Positions 52,701-63,055 of a stretch of 64,000 nt of DNA are shown here, piece by piece. The position numbers and the translations under genes are program-made. Each line of letters begins with the position of its first letter. The first letter of the stretch is position 1. A model generated the notes under the pieces. That model saw only the letters and a list, made by a program, of their open reading frames with translations. It had not been told where the DNA came from and did no database searches. This stretch comes from Mansonella perstans (lineage: Eukaryota > Nematoda > Chromadorea > Rhabditida > Onchocercidae). The DNA is taken from positions 733,427 to 797,426 of the forward strand of contig JBAMDO010000574.1 of NCBI GenBank assembly GCA_037074765.1. The letters are read 5' to 3'.

Positions 52701-55700
52701 CTAATTTCCTTGGATGATTTGGGTCAAATCCTATCTCTGCGTTTTACCATACCAAATTTAATAGCTACAGTGGCGACAGGTGGTTATTTTACATTTTGTT
52801 TTTTATTAGCTCTTTACATATTACTCAATTTTGATTAATTTAAATTGTTTCTTCCCCGAATATATATATGTATATATGAAAGTACATATACAAACTTTTT
52901 TGTGTTGCTAATAATTTCAATATAAGAAAGTAGGGAATTGAGGAAGATATCATTTTCACAATACAACTTTATGAGAAAAGTTTTTTATGAGAAAAACTTT
53001 ACATGTGAAAACTTTATGAGAAAAGAAACATGAAAAATTTTAAGCAAAATTTCGTTAAGTGAAGATGTTATATAGTGTTCTTGATTGATTATGATTTCCA
53101 CAAAATTATTCCTCAATTAATATTTTCTTATAAGTTAACTCACAACTTAGTAATTCATCCTAATTTAATAGAAGAATTGAAAGGGATCAAACAGTTCAGT
53201 ATTAAGATGATTTGTGCCGAGTTTTTCGATTATAGATTTTATTTGAAGTGATTTAATTACTTATCGTTACTATTCAGTCTAATTGCGGATATTGATTTCC
53301 TTTAATAATTAAAGGATAATCATGGGTTTAACTAATTAACAGTGTTTATAATAATATTTCTTTATACTGTCGAAAGTCTTGAAAAAATTTTGCTGGCATG
53401 TTGGGAAAATGTAACTACGTCTCAGATAGCTTACAACATGTGATTGCTATTCTTAGTATTAGCTTAGAATTAATTTTTCAACCTGATTTACTTGTCTTCT
53501 CCAACGAGAAATTTGAAAGTTTTGAAAAAATTTGCCTAAATTTTTCTGCAGTTTGAACTTCCCATGATTTATATTTTTGAAATTGTTCGCAATTTCAGAT
53601 TTTAAAATTACTGAAGTAAATTTCATTTGCTACTATTTTTAGAGGTCAGTATGAGTTCACTTCTCTAATTTGTTGCTTCTGCTTGAGGCTATTAATGAGC
53701 TAATGCCTAGGAAAACATTTCTCATACAAGGAAAAATTCATGTTGCAGATGCTGGACCATTACCTGGTCTTCTTCCGAATCATAAGCAATCAGTTCTTCT
53801 ATTCCTGAATCGTGTTTATGGTTTCGATTCACAAGAAATGCTTTTCCATTTTCTCGAAAAAAGTTTCTTACCAGATCTTCGAGCTGCCACAATGATGGAC
53901 TCGGTTGGTTTGCATGAAAAAATGTAATCTATGAAGTAATTCCATTTTTGGAATTTATAACTTACTTTCTCGAATCTATGACTTTTTTTTTATAATGTGG
54001 AAATTTCCTTAGCAAACCCGCTTATTCTTCATTTTACTAAATTTTTGAGGTTTCTTGTAAGAGTGATTTAAGGAAATTTCCACATTTTCTGGAAAAAGTC
54101 ATTTACGTCATTTATGTTTTTGCTTTTGTTTCATTATTATCTCTGTGTCAAAAATGCATCATTTTAAAAAAGACAATTGAAATCTTCGAAGTCGATTTTT
54201 AACTTTACTGATTGAAATAACTCGATTCGTCATTATATGCTGCAGCCATGCTTCGTGGAATGTGATACGGCATTAGCACTGAATCGTTATCTGTGCAACG
54301 CTGTGCTACCTTTACTTACCAACCATTCGCATTACTTTGCTGACGCTGAACATCATGCTGCACTTCTCGATACGACACTACATACGGTTTTTATTTTTGC
54401 TTATTGATAAAAAATTTTTGCTATCCAAGGAAGTATTGGAATTTTTTTCTGCAAGTTTTTTGTTTAATCAGTTGAAAAAAAAGCTTTATAACCTATCGAG
54501 CTCGAATATTAATAAAGAGATTTTCTTTCTTTCCAACTGCTTCTTCCACACATTTCACTTTAGGTCTACAGCATGAATCGCTTGCGATCGCTGACCAAAA
54601 ATCAGCGTGATGCGGTATCAGATTTCCTGGTTGCCATCACTCGTGAACTACCGCCATCAATGATGGTGAAATTGATGCGCAAAGTCATTAGTGATATGCA
54701 GGAGATGGATGAGCATCTTTTGGTTCCATTACGGGTATGCTTTAAGTCAGCAAATGAGTAGGAAAAATTTCATTATTAAACAAGTACCAGTTGTATTGTA
54801 AATGTTGCTCGTAATAGTAATAATTTAAATTGCAAATCGTAGCGGATTTTCACTTCTTGAGTTTATATAATTTATATGAAATTATATTTGAAACAGGTAG
54901 TCAACAAATTCATTAACTTATAGATTCTAACATTGCATTATGAACGTTGTACGAAATATTATGGATCGGGTAATGTTTACGGAATGGCTTCTGAAACAGA
55001 GAAGAGATTGTCCATGTTGCTTTTCTATGCCATTTTCGATTCACTTGGCAGTAAGCATTATGATCCGGAATTATTTGGGAAAGCTCTTCCATGCCTGACC
55101 GCTATCGGTATATTTTTGACTTCATTATGATGACAAGTTAGGATAGCTTAGATTTTCTTTTTCTGTTTTGTTCCATCTGTTGTACTTTTTCCTATTTTTG
55201 TTTTATTTTCCTTTTGCCTCTTTTTATAACTGCTTTTATTTTTTTCATGTTAAGCTCGAAATTTTAAATCTATTTGAAATGTTTCCAATAAAAACAACAA
55301 AATTAATTATGATCCACAGGCTCAGCAATATCACCAGATTATACGCTGACGACGACCGGTGACGAAACAGACAAGATCCAAAAAACAAAAGACCATGGGG
55401 TCTGGAATCCGGATCCGGTTGATGCCAGTGGAATTAATTTTGATGACGACCTAATATCAGTGATTGCCAAATTTGCAGAACATTTTCATGACTCTTGGGC
55501 TAACAGGAAGGTAAAAGCTTTAATAAATGGCATAAAATACAGCGAGTAAATTCTTGACGTAATGACTGTAAAAATTGAATTTTTTAAAGAATTAAGTAAA
55601 TCTATTGTCAGATTAAAAATATTCGTGATGTCCTATTGGACCGTAATATTTTTTGTATGGAAGAAAGATTTTCTGTTTTGATTAAATTTATTAATAACAA

Positions 55701-58700
55701 CTAGTTAGTCAGTTGTCAGATGCAATTAAGTGTTAACTATTTTTTCTTCATAGATCGAAAAAGGATGGAATTATGGTGAATTCTATTCACGTCAAGCTCT
55801 TACGCATCCAAGATTAAAACCTTTCGCACTCTTGCCTGATGTCGTGAGTGTTTATTTTACGCTTAATTATTTCTACAAGGAAAAAAGTCAAAAAAAGTAA
55901 TTTGTTCTGTAAAATTGTAAAGAATAAAAAACGTTTACTGCAACAGAAAATATAAAATTAGTAACGAATGGTTTAATGGTTTACAACTCGCAAAATTTGC
56001 TGTGTTAAAGGCATAAAATGATAAGCGTGACCTTTAATACCGTCCTTTTTTCCTCTTTTTTTTCTTTTGAATATTAAAGAATGAATTTACAGGAAAAAAA
56101 TTTTTATCAAGAACGTTGTGCGGAATGTTTGCGTGCCCTGTTGGTATGGAACTATTCGATCGAATTAACAGATCATGATGCCGCTGATAGAGCTGTCCAA
56201 AATATTACTTCGTCGAGCATTTCGGGTAGGCATTTTTATTAGTAAAATGCAAAATTGTTAGGGTGGATTTGATGTTTGGCAGTTTCGAATCTATAAACAA
56301 TTAAACAGCTCCGTTGTGAAAAGAACATAAAATAGAAAAAAGATGCATTAAATGTCACTCTATCTTTTTTATGAAGAGAGAGCATCTAAATTGGTATTTA
56401 TCTATCATTGACAAGTTTTTTTTTCTTGTAATTATTGTCATTTTGTTAACTTTATTCAATAAAATTAATATCCAGCACAATTTATCCCGAAATTTTCTCT
56501 TTGAGCTACTTCAACAAGTTGAAGTAGCTCAAAGAGATCGATGTTGCAATTAACAGATGATTTAAAAATTGAAAAACAAACTCACTTTAACTTGCAGTTG
56601 AAAATTTCAATCCCAAACCAGTGGACTTGTCGAATATGACACTTGAGAAAGATATGACAGTTATTGCAGAAAAGATGGCGGAAGAATCTCACAAGATATG
56701 GGCTAAAAAGGTCTGTAGCATGTTAAAAATTGTTTGTCTTTTCATTTAATATAATTTTCTCATTTAAAGAAATCATGAATACTCTCATCATCTTTACTTG
56801 ATGAATCAAAATTCCTTAAGTTTTTTAGGTACTTGTAGATTTAAGTAGAGGAGGCACTATGCCACCACAGCTTGTACCATGGGATTTATTGACCGATTTT
56901 GAACGTCGAAAAGATCGATTCCGTGCTGCAGAAATTTTGAAATTTCTTCAATATCATGGATATCGTGTTTGGAGGTAGATATTTGTTGAAATTTCTCTTT
57001 TTCATTTTGTTAGGCTATCGGAAGGTTTTCTCAAGACAAAGTATTTATTGATTTTGACACTATATAGTATAAATAAAAACAATTTTTATTGCAGTTCAAA
57101 TAAAGTTCAACCATCAGCGGAACGTGTTAAAATTGACAGTGAACGTAGTTCGGTGGAGAAACGATTTGCATATAATTTGCTGAAAAAATTGATTCAATAT
57201 TTAGAACAAGCATCTTTAAAAATGAAAACAATCAAGCCTAGCCAGGAGCTTACTCGTCAAAACAGCTTTAGGAAAGAAGGTCAAGATGTAAAATTCTTTG
57301 AAAAGGTGAATTTGTCTTACATTTTTGGGTTTTATTTTTTCTTTTACTTTTCGATATATCGGAAATTTTTTCGAAGTAATTGCTTCGGAAATTTAAGGTA
57401 GTACTACCCTTGATGCACGCGTATTTTAATGCACATAAGAATTATTTCCTGGCTAGTGCCAGTATCGTGCAAACTGGAATGGCTTCAGATAAAGAAAAAG
57501 AAATGGTTGCAAGGTAAGTTCTTGGAGTGGAATTATTAATTATATAAAATCACAATTGTTTTCAAAAAAAGCAATTTTCTTGCTTTCAAAAATAAAAAAA
57601 AATGAGTGTATGAAGTACTTAATAATTTTCACATGGTGAATATCAAAAGTTTAGAAAAATATTTTCTTCAGTTTTATAAAGTTTTCTTAAATTTCGACAT
57701 TCATGTAAGCGTTATTTTTATTCTCATTTTCTGCTTAAATAAAATTCAGTAAAATTCCCAATTGAATAATATTGAATAATTTTCACATCAATAGCTTATT
57801 CTGTCGGTTAGCTTCGCTATTTCGTGTCAAAAATCAAGCTTTCGGAAATGTTGCAAAGATAACCGTACAATGTTTGCAAGGTCTTATTCAAGCACTCGAT
57901 TTGAGGTATGTTGTTTTCTGAAAATCTGAGTCATTAGCAATAACAGTACTGATTTGAAATTTCAAGTTTCTGTCTGTTTTATATTGATTTTCTTTCCAGA
58001 ACACTTGTGAAAATAAATTCGGACATCATACGTACTGGTCTGTTGACATTTTTCAATAATTGTGCGGATGATCTATTTTTCACTGTTCAAGAGCTTCAAA
58101 ATGCTGGACAGTACTCATTACTGCGAGGCAAAAACTTGAAATCATGGGTTTCACTGGAATTCGCCAATCAGATGATAATTCCTGTATTGACAACGATGTT
58201 TGTTCATTTGACCATAAATCATTTTGGCAGCGATTTATTATGTTAGTTTTAATTATTTAATTTTTTTCGAAATCAATGAAACTTTGGGATTTCATCGAAA
58301 AATTGTTATCTGTTTTCTTCACAAAGTCTATTCTTATCATATCTTAAAACTTCGCTTTGTTTTTCAGTAAATGGAATTCAAGCAGCGTGTTATAAAATTC
58401 TGGACAGTGTATATCTCCTAAATAGTTTGGCAGCAACCACTTCGCAGAGAAAAACAATCGCTTATGAAATCGACAAGTATGTGTTATTTAAAATAGGGGC
58501 ACAAAAGTAATTAACGAAAAGTTTTTAAAAAAGTATCAGGAAATACATGTGGAAATTCATTCTCATTCTAATTTTGTAACGCTGTTAATGTTAAATTGCA
58601 GACATCGTCCAACTCTTGGTCAATGCCTTGCAGCATTCGCTAGTTGCTTTCCTGTAGCTTTTTTGGAAGATAAATTTAATAAAAATAACAAATATTCATT

Positions 58701-61700
58701 GCTGGCTAAATCACAAGATCAATCTGTACAAGTACAAGGTTCGTTGAATTGAACTGAAAGTTTAAGAAGACATGAAAATAACCATTTGATAAATGTTAAT
58801 GGAAAATAAACATAGAATAATATGAAAGAACTATGAGCTATTTCTGAAGAGTTTGCAGTCTGTTATTTCAGAAATAAAAATTTTCATTAAATGCTATAAT
58901 GATTCTCTTTGAATATTAGTTTTCTTTTATTAAAATTATAGCTCTACATACCATTCTGGTACGGTTAAGGAGATTATCTTGTATTTGATACATTAATGAA
59001 TTAAATTAATATAATTCTTTAGAAATGTTGCGAAATCTGCTAGCACATATTCCACAGCTAGAAAAGTTATTAACTGAAGTAGAGCAAGTGGGACAATCAG
59101 GTTCCATGTATCAGGATCAATCAGCTGTTTACGATGTTGATTTACCACTTATTTGTTCCTATTTGACTTATTGGTGGCAACTGGGCCCTGACAGCAGTAA
59201 CCGCTTTACGTAAGATCTGTGTTCAATGTTCAAAAATTGAATTGTATTTACAGTAAATATTGTTTGAAATATAGAGGCCAGCTATGAAGAAAAACTAGTG
59301 GATTCTTTGAGACTGAATGATAGCTTTCTAATTAGATCTAAAGTGGTTGTGAGAATTTCTCTGCAAACACATATTAATTAACTTCACTTATTATTTCTGT
59401 ACCATGATGCTTTCAAGTGAAATATAATTTCAAAATTTTAGTTTCCATTATGTAAAATCAGGCAGATTATCTTGTTCATTTATTTCTATTTACTACAACA
59501 TAATTATTTTACTACAACGATAAACCTTCAGCTTACCTTCTTTTCTGCAGAATCTATGATTTTAGTGTTCCGGTTACGGATGTTGGCAATGAACACATCA
59601 ACAGAATCTTTCGCACACTTCTCCAGATGATTCATAATCATATTGGTGTCGCAAATGCTTCCTGGCTTTGTCGAATTAATTTTTTCTCCGTCCAAATTAT
59701 ACCATACGTCAGTTGTGATGCGGTAAAGAATTATCTGCTACCAGTTGCAGAACGTTTACGGCACTTAGCGGAAAAAGCATATAGAGAAGAGGAACACATG
59801 CGTATCCATTCTGATGATGCTGATGAAGGGACCGTCACTGAGGTAACTCTAAAATGGTTTTTTTTTTCTTTTAAAAAAGATTTTAATTCTTTCATTTAAG
59901 CAGAAAGATATAATGCTACAAATTAGTCGTATAAATGTTATAAACGCTGTACTGTGTATAGAGCGTACTATATGTGTAATTACATGCATATATATGCGGA
60001 TATGTGCGGCAACGCATCATGTGCTTTTTATTTTAGTGGTGAATCCTTAATTACGCCATTAAGGTTTTCAGGATAATGCCCATCTTGTACGTGATGTGTA
60101 CGCTTACTTTCCAATCTTAATGAAATATATAGACTTACATCGGGCACAATGGCTTAAATCACCATCATGGGAAACAGATGGTATTTATGAGAATATTGCC
60201 GTTATTTTCAAGGTATGCTAATGTCTTGTGCAGTTTCCAAAATTCTTAAGCATTTAGGTTGGCATTCCTACCTGAAAAGCAAAAATAATTCGAAGTATCA
60301 AATAGATAAGTTTATTTCTGTAAGACGGGACTTAGAAATAACAGTGTACTTACTTAGCAATAGCTATCTGTCCACGTATTCATGAACCCACAGATAATAC
60401 CAAAAGTCGATAGAAACACTTTTATGATGTATAGTGTAAGAAAAAAAAAGTAGAAAAGTAAGAAAAAGTATAAAGCACGCAATAAATTGATAAGCAATAA
60501 CTAAAATGAGTTATAGAATAAGCAAACAAATCAATTTTAACCTGTCGTTTCCTTCGATAATGGTTGATTGTCACCTTTTAATACATTACCTTCAGTAACC
60601 ATTACCTATTAAAAGTAGAGAAGGCAAGGGAATAATGTAACTGCTGATCGAAGTGGAAGATAAGTGTAGAAAGTCGTGTGATGCATGTTTCATTGTAAAA
60701 ATCTAATCCTATGAGATTCTTTTCCATATATGTGTCAAGGTTAAAAGCCAAGCATCGGTAAGCTCTAGGTCATCATGGAGGTTAAGCTGGCCCTTGACCA
60801 TGGTCTTTTTGATTACCAAATGCTTTTCTTATCTGTAGCGGTCCATAAGTACTGGAATCGCTTTGTGATATCACTCCCATTGTTAGCTTATATCATTTTC
60901 ATCGCCTTAATTTTATTTTTAAATTTCTTCATTCTGTCTGGTTACTTTGATTTTGGTAATCCGACAATAAATATTTCAGATTTGGTCCTTGTCGCAGCAC
61001 TTCAAGCGTGAAGAATTGAATTTCATGGCTCAGTTTGAGGATGAATCAGTAGCTAGTGGGACAGGTGAAATGAAAACTGGCAAAGCTGCTATTGCGGAAC
61101 GGAAAAAGAAACGACGTGAGGTACAAATATTTGAAAACATTATGAAAAAATATAAGAAATTTGCGATTTGTTTCTGGATTGAACTTGAACAAAGCTATGG
61201 TTTTATTCAGATGCGCAAAGATAAGCATGCAGGTTCGATTGTTATTGCTTGTCTAAAACGATTATTGCCAGTTGGTTTAAATGTATTCGGTGGTCGTGAA
61301 TTGGACATAGTACAACAGGCGAAAGAAAAGTTTTTGGCCAAAGAATCGGAAGAAAAAATACGTGAACTTGTTCGTTCTCTTCTTGATATACCAGCTAAGG
61401 TATGTTTTTAAATGGTTAATATGGTCTAAAATCGCGATAAGATGAGTGATAGAAATGATTAACATATTCTCAGGCTGTTGTGTTGTTTGAGATAGACTGT
61501 TGTTTAAAATTTGAATAAACAGTTAATTTGGTGATTGAATTTTTGCCGTTTCAGACGGATCCGACAGATAAGAATGCGTGGCAACTAAATCTTTATCGTA
61601 AAATCGGGAAATCGCAAATGCGAAATAAAGATGTGATGACACTGGATGAAGTAGTTGACAAAATAACGAGTATGGGCCAAGTGACCGCTATTTTACATGT

Positions 61701-63055
61701 TGTAAGTTATTTTCGTTTTATTTGGGAATTAATAAAACATGTATTTAATTAACAAATTTACGCAATTTTTGAAATAAATTAAATTGAGGCTCTTTTTGCT
61801 TCAAGTTAGGATAGATTACAATGCTAGTAATAAGGCCTTTGATGCATTATGAGCAAAAATGGTGCAGACAGCATTACTCATTAAAATTTGCCCTATGTTC
61901 ATACTGATTATACTGATTTGAAATATTTCCTATCTTACTACCAAAAGCTTTTTTTTCTATCTTACTACCAATTACTTATCTCAGATTATCAACTTCTTCA
62001 TTGCAATTACTAGCCTTCCACCAATCGGTGTCTTTTTTATAAAGATTTAATCAAAAGGTAAGCAATTTCAGATGATTCTTGCACATCTTTTTTCATCAAC
62101 TGTATTTTTCTTTTTTTAATCTTCCTTTTGTTGAACAAAAAAAGTCAGTGAAAAAGCATTTACAAATGAGTGAACGTGAGTGAAAACGTTAGATTTATTG
62201 ATTGAATTTCGATTTCATTTCAAAAACAACTGTTTCAAGGAGTAATATTAAAAGCAAATATGAGTAGATAGCCTTATGCTTATGTAATAGGTAAAGTGCG
62301 CAGTGACTTATTCAATTAGGAATTATGGAACAGAAAAGTTATGATGTAAATGCTTTTTACTTAAGCGATTTAATGCGATTCATTTCATCGAGTTAGATCT
62401 CATTAACTTAACAGTTCTTTTCTCACTTTCTTACAGTCAATCCTTTACAGAAATTAGCCATCTTTTCCTTTTTCTTGTTCCTAAAAGTTTTAACAGTCGC
62501 ATGAACGTTTTGAGATTCAAATTTCTTGATTGCTTGCCGATATCCTTTGATGCTTTTGAATTAATTGAAGTGCTTTGCTTTCTCTTTTTCGAAAAACTTT
62601 TGCTGACTTGAGAAAGTTTCTTCATCGATCCATTGCATTGGAAAATTTCTAAAAAATTCCAACAGAATTACATAGGCTTCTACCATTTCTGAACACAAAT
62701 TAAAATTTTAAACTTTTGTTTTTCAAGGAAGAATTTGAAAGAAAGAAATAGATATAAGTGATGAATCGATTCATTTCCGGAAGGACAAATCATTGAATAT
62801 AATGGCAAAGCGCTTAGCTTTCAAATGAACTATTCGCTTTCGGGTTTTCAGCGTTAATGAAGACCAAATCTGCTTCTATCACTTTTTTTCTTTAGTTGAT
62901 TTTTCATCGCTATTCTTAGCAGATTGCATGTGCTCATTTTAGACGGAACACCCACAGGGTTCGATGGTTAACGGTTGGAAGACGATGCTATCCAGTCAGC
63001 GGAAGAGAGCTGTCGTTGCTTGTTTCAGGATGATTCCACTCTATGGAATTCCGAG
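30710..63055 (+). CDS. unc-68: Ryanodine receptor (UNC-68 type), N-terminal about 3751 residues; continues past the window
   Basis: Giant homotetrameric calcium-release channel of the sarcoplasmic reticulum, which couples excitation to contraction in muscle. The first exon [20 protein letters not shown] matches the family N-terminus, and the ATG at 30710 lies 40 bases after an acceptor (TTTTTTAG, ends 30669), typical of a nematode leader. I place 78 exons, given by domain block in the following entries. They sum to 11255 nt (3751 codons plus two bases) with every phase matching. Order: inositol-trisphosphate-receptor-like N-terminal domain and MIR, RIH, SPRY1, RYR repeats 1-2, SPRY2, SPRY3, junctional and bridging solenoids, RYR repeats 3-4, core solenoid. 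The last exon ends in a phase-2 GT donor at 63056. The remaining roughly 1300 residues usual for the family (EF hands, transmembrane helices, pore, C-terminal domain) are outside the window. Neighbour SLX4 ends about 3.2 kb upstream on the same strand. Confidence 0.97.
34555..34582. repeat. 12-bp perfect inverted repeat in ryanodine-receptor intron 12
   Basis: ATTATTATTAGC and its reverse complement GCTAATAATAAT flank a TCCT loop, right after the exon 12 donor (exon ends 34535) and before the exon 13 acceptor. A pre-mRNA hairpin is possible in this 87-base intron. Confidence 0.8.
34879..35910 (+). other. unc-68: Ryanodine receptor exons 14-17: RIH domain (residues 465-650)
   Basis: Exons: 34879-35036, 35265-35409, 35494-35612, 35777-35910. 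Motifs: [57 protein letters not shown] and [14 protein letters not shown], all in the order seen in animal ryanodine receptors. Confidence 0.93.
36327..36376 (+). pseudogene. Decayed partial copy of ryanodine-receptor exon 18 inside intron 17
   Basis: TAGTCGGTGTTGTT at 36327-36340 is identical to 36598-36611 in exon 18. The match continues after small gaps: AAGCTC, ATTTCG, TGGT and TTAT.AAGC all recur in the same order (exon 18 bases 36616-36649). The copy lies 271 bases upstream of the real exon, has gaps and in-frame stops, and no good acceptor, so it cannot be used as an exon now. Confidence 0.7.
36581..39204 (+). other. unc-68: Ryanodine receptor exons 18-25: SPRY1 and RYR repeats 1-2 (residues 650-1062)
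   Basis: Exons: 36581-36751, 36984-37051, 37166-37349, 37546-37858, 38116-38219, 38411-38488, 38676-38835, 39045-39204. SPRY1 shows [35 protein letters not shown] and [23 protein letters not shown] repeat 1 ends [11 protein letters not shown], then [19 protein letters not shown]. Repeat 2 ends [14 protein letters not shown], followed by [10 protein letters not shown]. These repeats are clamp-like structural domains of the cytoplasmic assembly. Confidence 0.93.
39386..40655 (+). other. unc-68: Ryanodine receptor exons 26-29: SPRY2 (residues 1063-1278)
   Basis: Exons: 39386-39584, 39758-39890, 40072-40244, 40514-40655. Motifs: [57 protein letters not shown], and [16 protein letters not shown]. 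The exon 27/28 join reproduces the family sequence LNGE.L.D.SGSE, which fixes the acceptor at 40072 rather than the AGs near 40003-40011. Confidence 0.93.
40656..41542 (+). other. Ryanodine-receptor intron 29
   Basis: About 890 bases, AT-rich, with a short TATATA-rich patch at 40848-40862 and no supported gene. The minus-strand open frame at 41272-41469 has no domain. Confidence 0.5.
41543..44631 (+). other. unc-68: Ryanodine receptor exons 30-35: divergent basic/serine-rich insert (residues 1279-1530)
   Basis: Exons: 41543-41640, 41822-41951, 42442-42566, 43613-43711, 44083-44201, 44447-44631. Exon 30 ends the conserved [13 protein letters not shown]. Exons 32-35 encode about 155 polar residues rich in Ser, Arg and Lys (for example [20 protein letters not shown]). 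They sit where vertebrate receptors have divergent region 2, between SPRY2 and SPRY3. Several RxxS-like sites could be phosphorylated, which is inference. Exon 33 is 99 nt with phase 2 on both sides, so it could be skipped without a frameshift; intron 32 before it is 1046 bases. The exon 35 acceptor is TTTAAG. Confidence 0.88.
42567..43612 (+). other. Ryanodine-receptor intron 32, one of the longest in the gene
   Basis: 1046 bases with no gene I can support. The open frame at 43330-43599 has no splice context or family motif. Confidence 0.5.
44699..46104 (+). other. unc-68: Ryanodine receptor exons 36-39: SPRY3 and following segment (residues 1531-1748)
   Basis: Exons: 44699-44934, 45242-45410, 45550-45636, 45942-46104. 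Motifs: [20 protein letters not shown] and [49 protein letters not shown], and LEKL-type [17 protein letters not shown]. Confidence 0.92.
46487..51922 (+). other. unc-68: Ryanodine receptor exons 40-53: junctional solenoid and second RIH region (residues 1749-2487)
   Basis: Exons: 46487-46717, 46887-47115, 47743-47895, 48093-48208, 48509-48677, 48798-48882, 49062-49177, 49410-49598, 49706-49820, 50208-50356, 50600-50783, 51139-51283, 51406-51524, 51707-51922. Landmarks: [62 protein letters not shown] [12 protein letters not shown], and [17 protein letters not shown]. Then [15 protein letters not shown] [20 protein letters not shown]. The long acidic tract of vertebrate divergent region 3 is absent; only DDDDL remains in exon 43. 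The exon 45 acceptor is TTAAAG. Intron 41 (47116-47742) has no gene. Confidence 0.92.
52780..53748 (+). other. Ryanodine-receptor intron 56
   Basis: 969 bases, AT-rich. Holds a TATATATG patch at 52860-52878 and three near-copies of TTTATGAGAAAA at 52968-53026. No gene supported. Confidence 0.55.
53978..54102. repeat. MITE-like 125-bp inverted repeat in ryanodine-receptor intron 57
   Basis: Arms of about 34 bases (53978-54011 and 54069-54102) are inverted copies. The inner 18 bases, AATGTGGAAATTTCCTTA and its complement, match perfectly; the outer parts share ATGACTTTTT / AAAAAGTCAT with a few mismatches. The 57-base centre has no coding potential. This is the shape of a small non-autonomous DNA transposon or a snap-back hairpin. 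I see no clear target-site duplication. Confidence 0.7.
55320..57305 (+). other. unc-68: Ryanodine receptor exons 61-66: RYR repeats 3-4, phosphorylation-type domain (residues 2816-3110)
   Basis: Exons: 55320-55510, 55754-55843, 56093-56225, 56598-56710, 56829-56974, 57095-57305. Repeat 3: [19 protein letters not shown] and [10 protein letters not shown]. Repeat 4: ESHKIWAKK, then [20 protein letters not shown] and [13 protein letters not shown]. In mammals this pair of repeats carries the regulated phosphorylation loop. Here the loop (exons 63-64) is Ser/Thr-rich ([19 protein letters not shown]), but I cannot say whether it is a kinase target. Confidence 0.92.
56496..56537. repeat. Perfect 20-bp inverted repeat with 2-base loop in intron 63
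   Basis: TCTCTTTGAGCTACTTCAAC at 56496-56515 is followed after AA by its exact reverse complement at 56518-56537. The site is 60 bases before the exon 64 acceptor. A 42-base near-palindrome this perfect is not expected by chance in an intron. Confidence 0.95.
60213..60979 (+). other. Ryanodine-receptor intron 74
   Basis: 767 bases, AT-rich, no supported gene. The open frame at 60775-61011 runs into exon 75 in another frame and is a shadow. Confidence 0.5.
61121..61210 (+). other. 90-nt in-frame intron without stop codon (intron 75)
   Basis: Begins GTACAAATAT and ends TTTTATTCAG; its length is a multiple of three and it contains no stop in the receptor frame. If retained it would add 30 residues (hydrophobic/aromatic, near AICFWIELE) into the core solenoid. 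Splicing it out gives [19 protein letters not shown], which fits the family better. Confidence 0.8.
61702..62942 (+). other. Ryanodine-receptor intron 77, the longest in the gene
   Basis: 1241 bases. It contains a 62-codon minus-strand open frame (62437-62625) rich in Lys, Arg and Ser, which I do not recognise, and otherwise only AT-rich filler. Confidence 0.5.

Larger units (their letters stand above)
52230..55107 (+). other. unc-68: Ryanodine receptor exons 54-60: bridging solenoid (residues 2488-2815)
   Basis: Exons: 52230-52318, 52465-52585, 52656-52779, 53749-53903, 54246-54386, 54564-54734, 54924-55107. Motifs: [50 protein letters not shown] with [32 protein letters not shown], and [14 protein letters not shown] with [14 protein letters not shown]. 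All align in order with insect and vertebrate receptors. Confidence 0.92.
57398..63055 (+). other. unc-68: Ryanodine receptor exons 67-78: core solenoid (residues 3111-3751)
   Basis: Exons: 57398-57513, 57795-57905, 58000-58241, 58368-58476, 58602-58738, 59023-59209, 59551-59842, 60072-60212, 60980-61120, 61211-61399, 61555-61701, 62943-63055. Motifs: [78 protein letters not shown]-like [32 protein letters not shown], and [18 protein letters not shown]. The exon 67 acceptor is TTTAAG. The 75/76 boundary is taken as spliced because it restores family spacing. Confidence 0.9.

Noticed and set aside
4690..60790. Similar strings TTAAAAGCCAA.CATC near 4706 and 60738
   Set aside because: Only about 20 alignable bases; too short to call a dispersed repeat.
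5444..63055. Possible operon of same-strand genes
   Set aside because: Intergenic gaps of 1.2-3.2 kb are larger than usual nematode operon spacing, and each gene has its own candidate poly(A) signal or leader acceptor.
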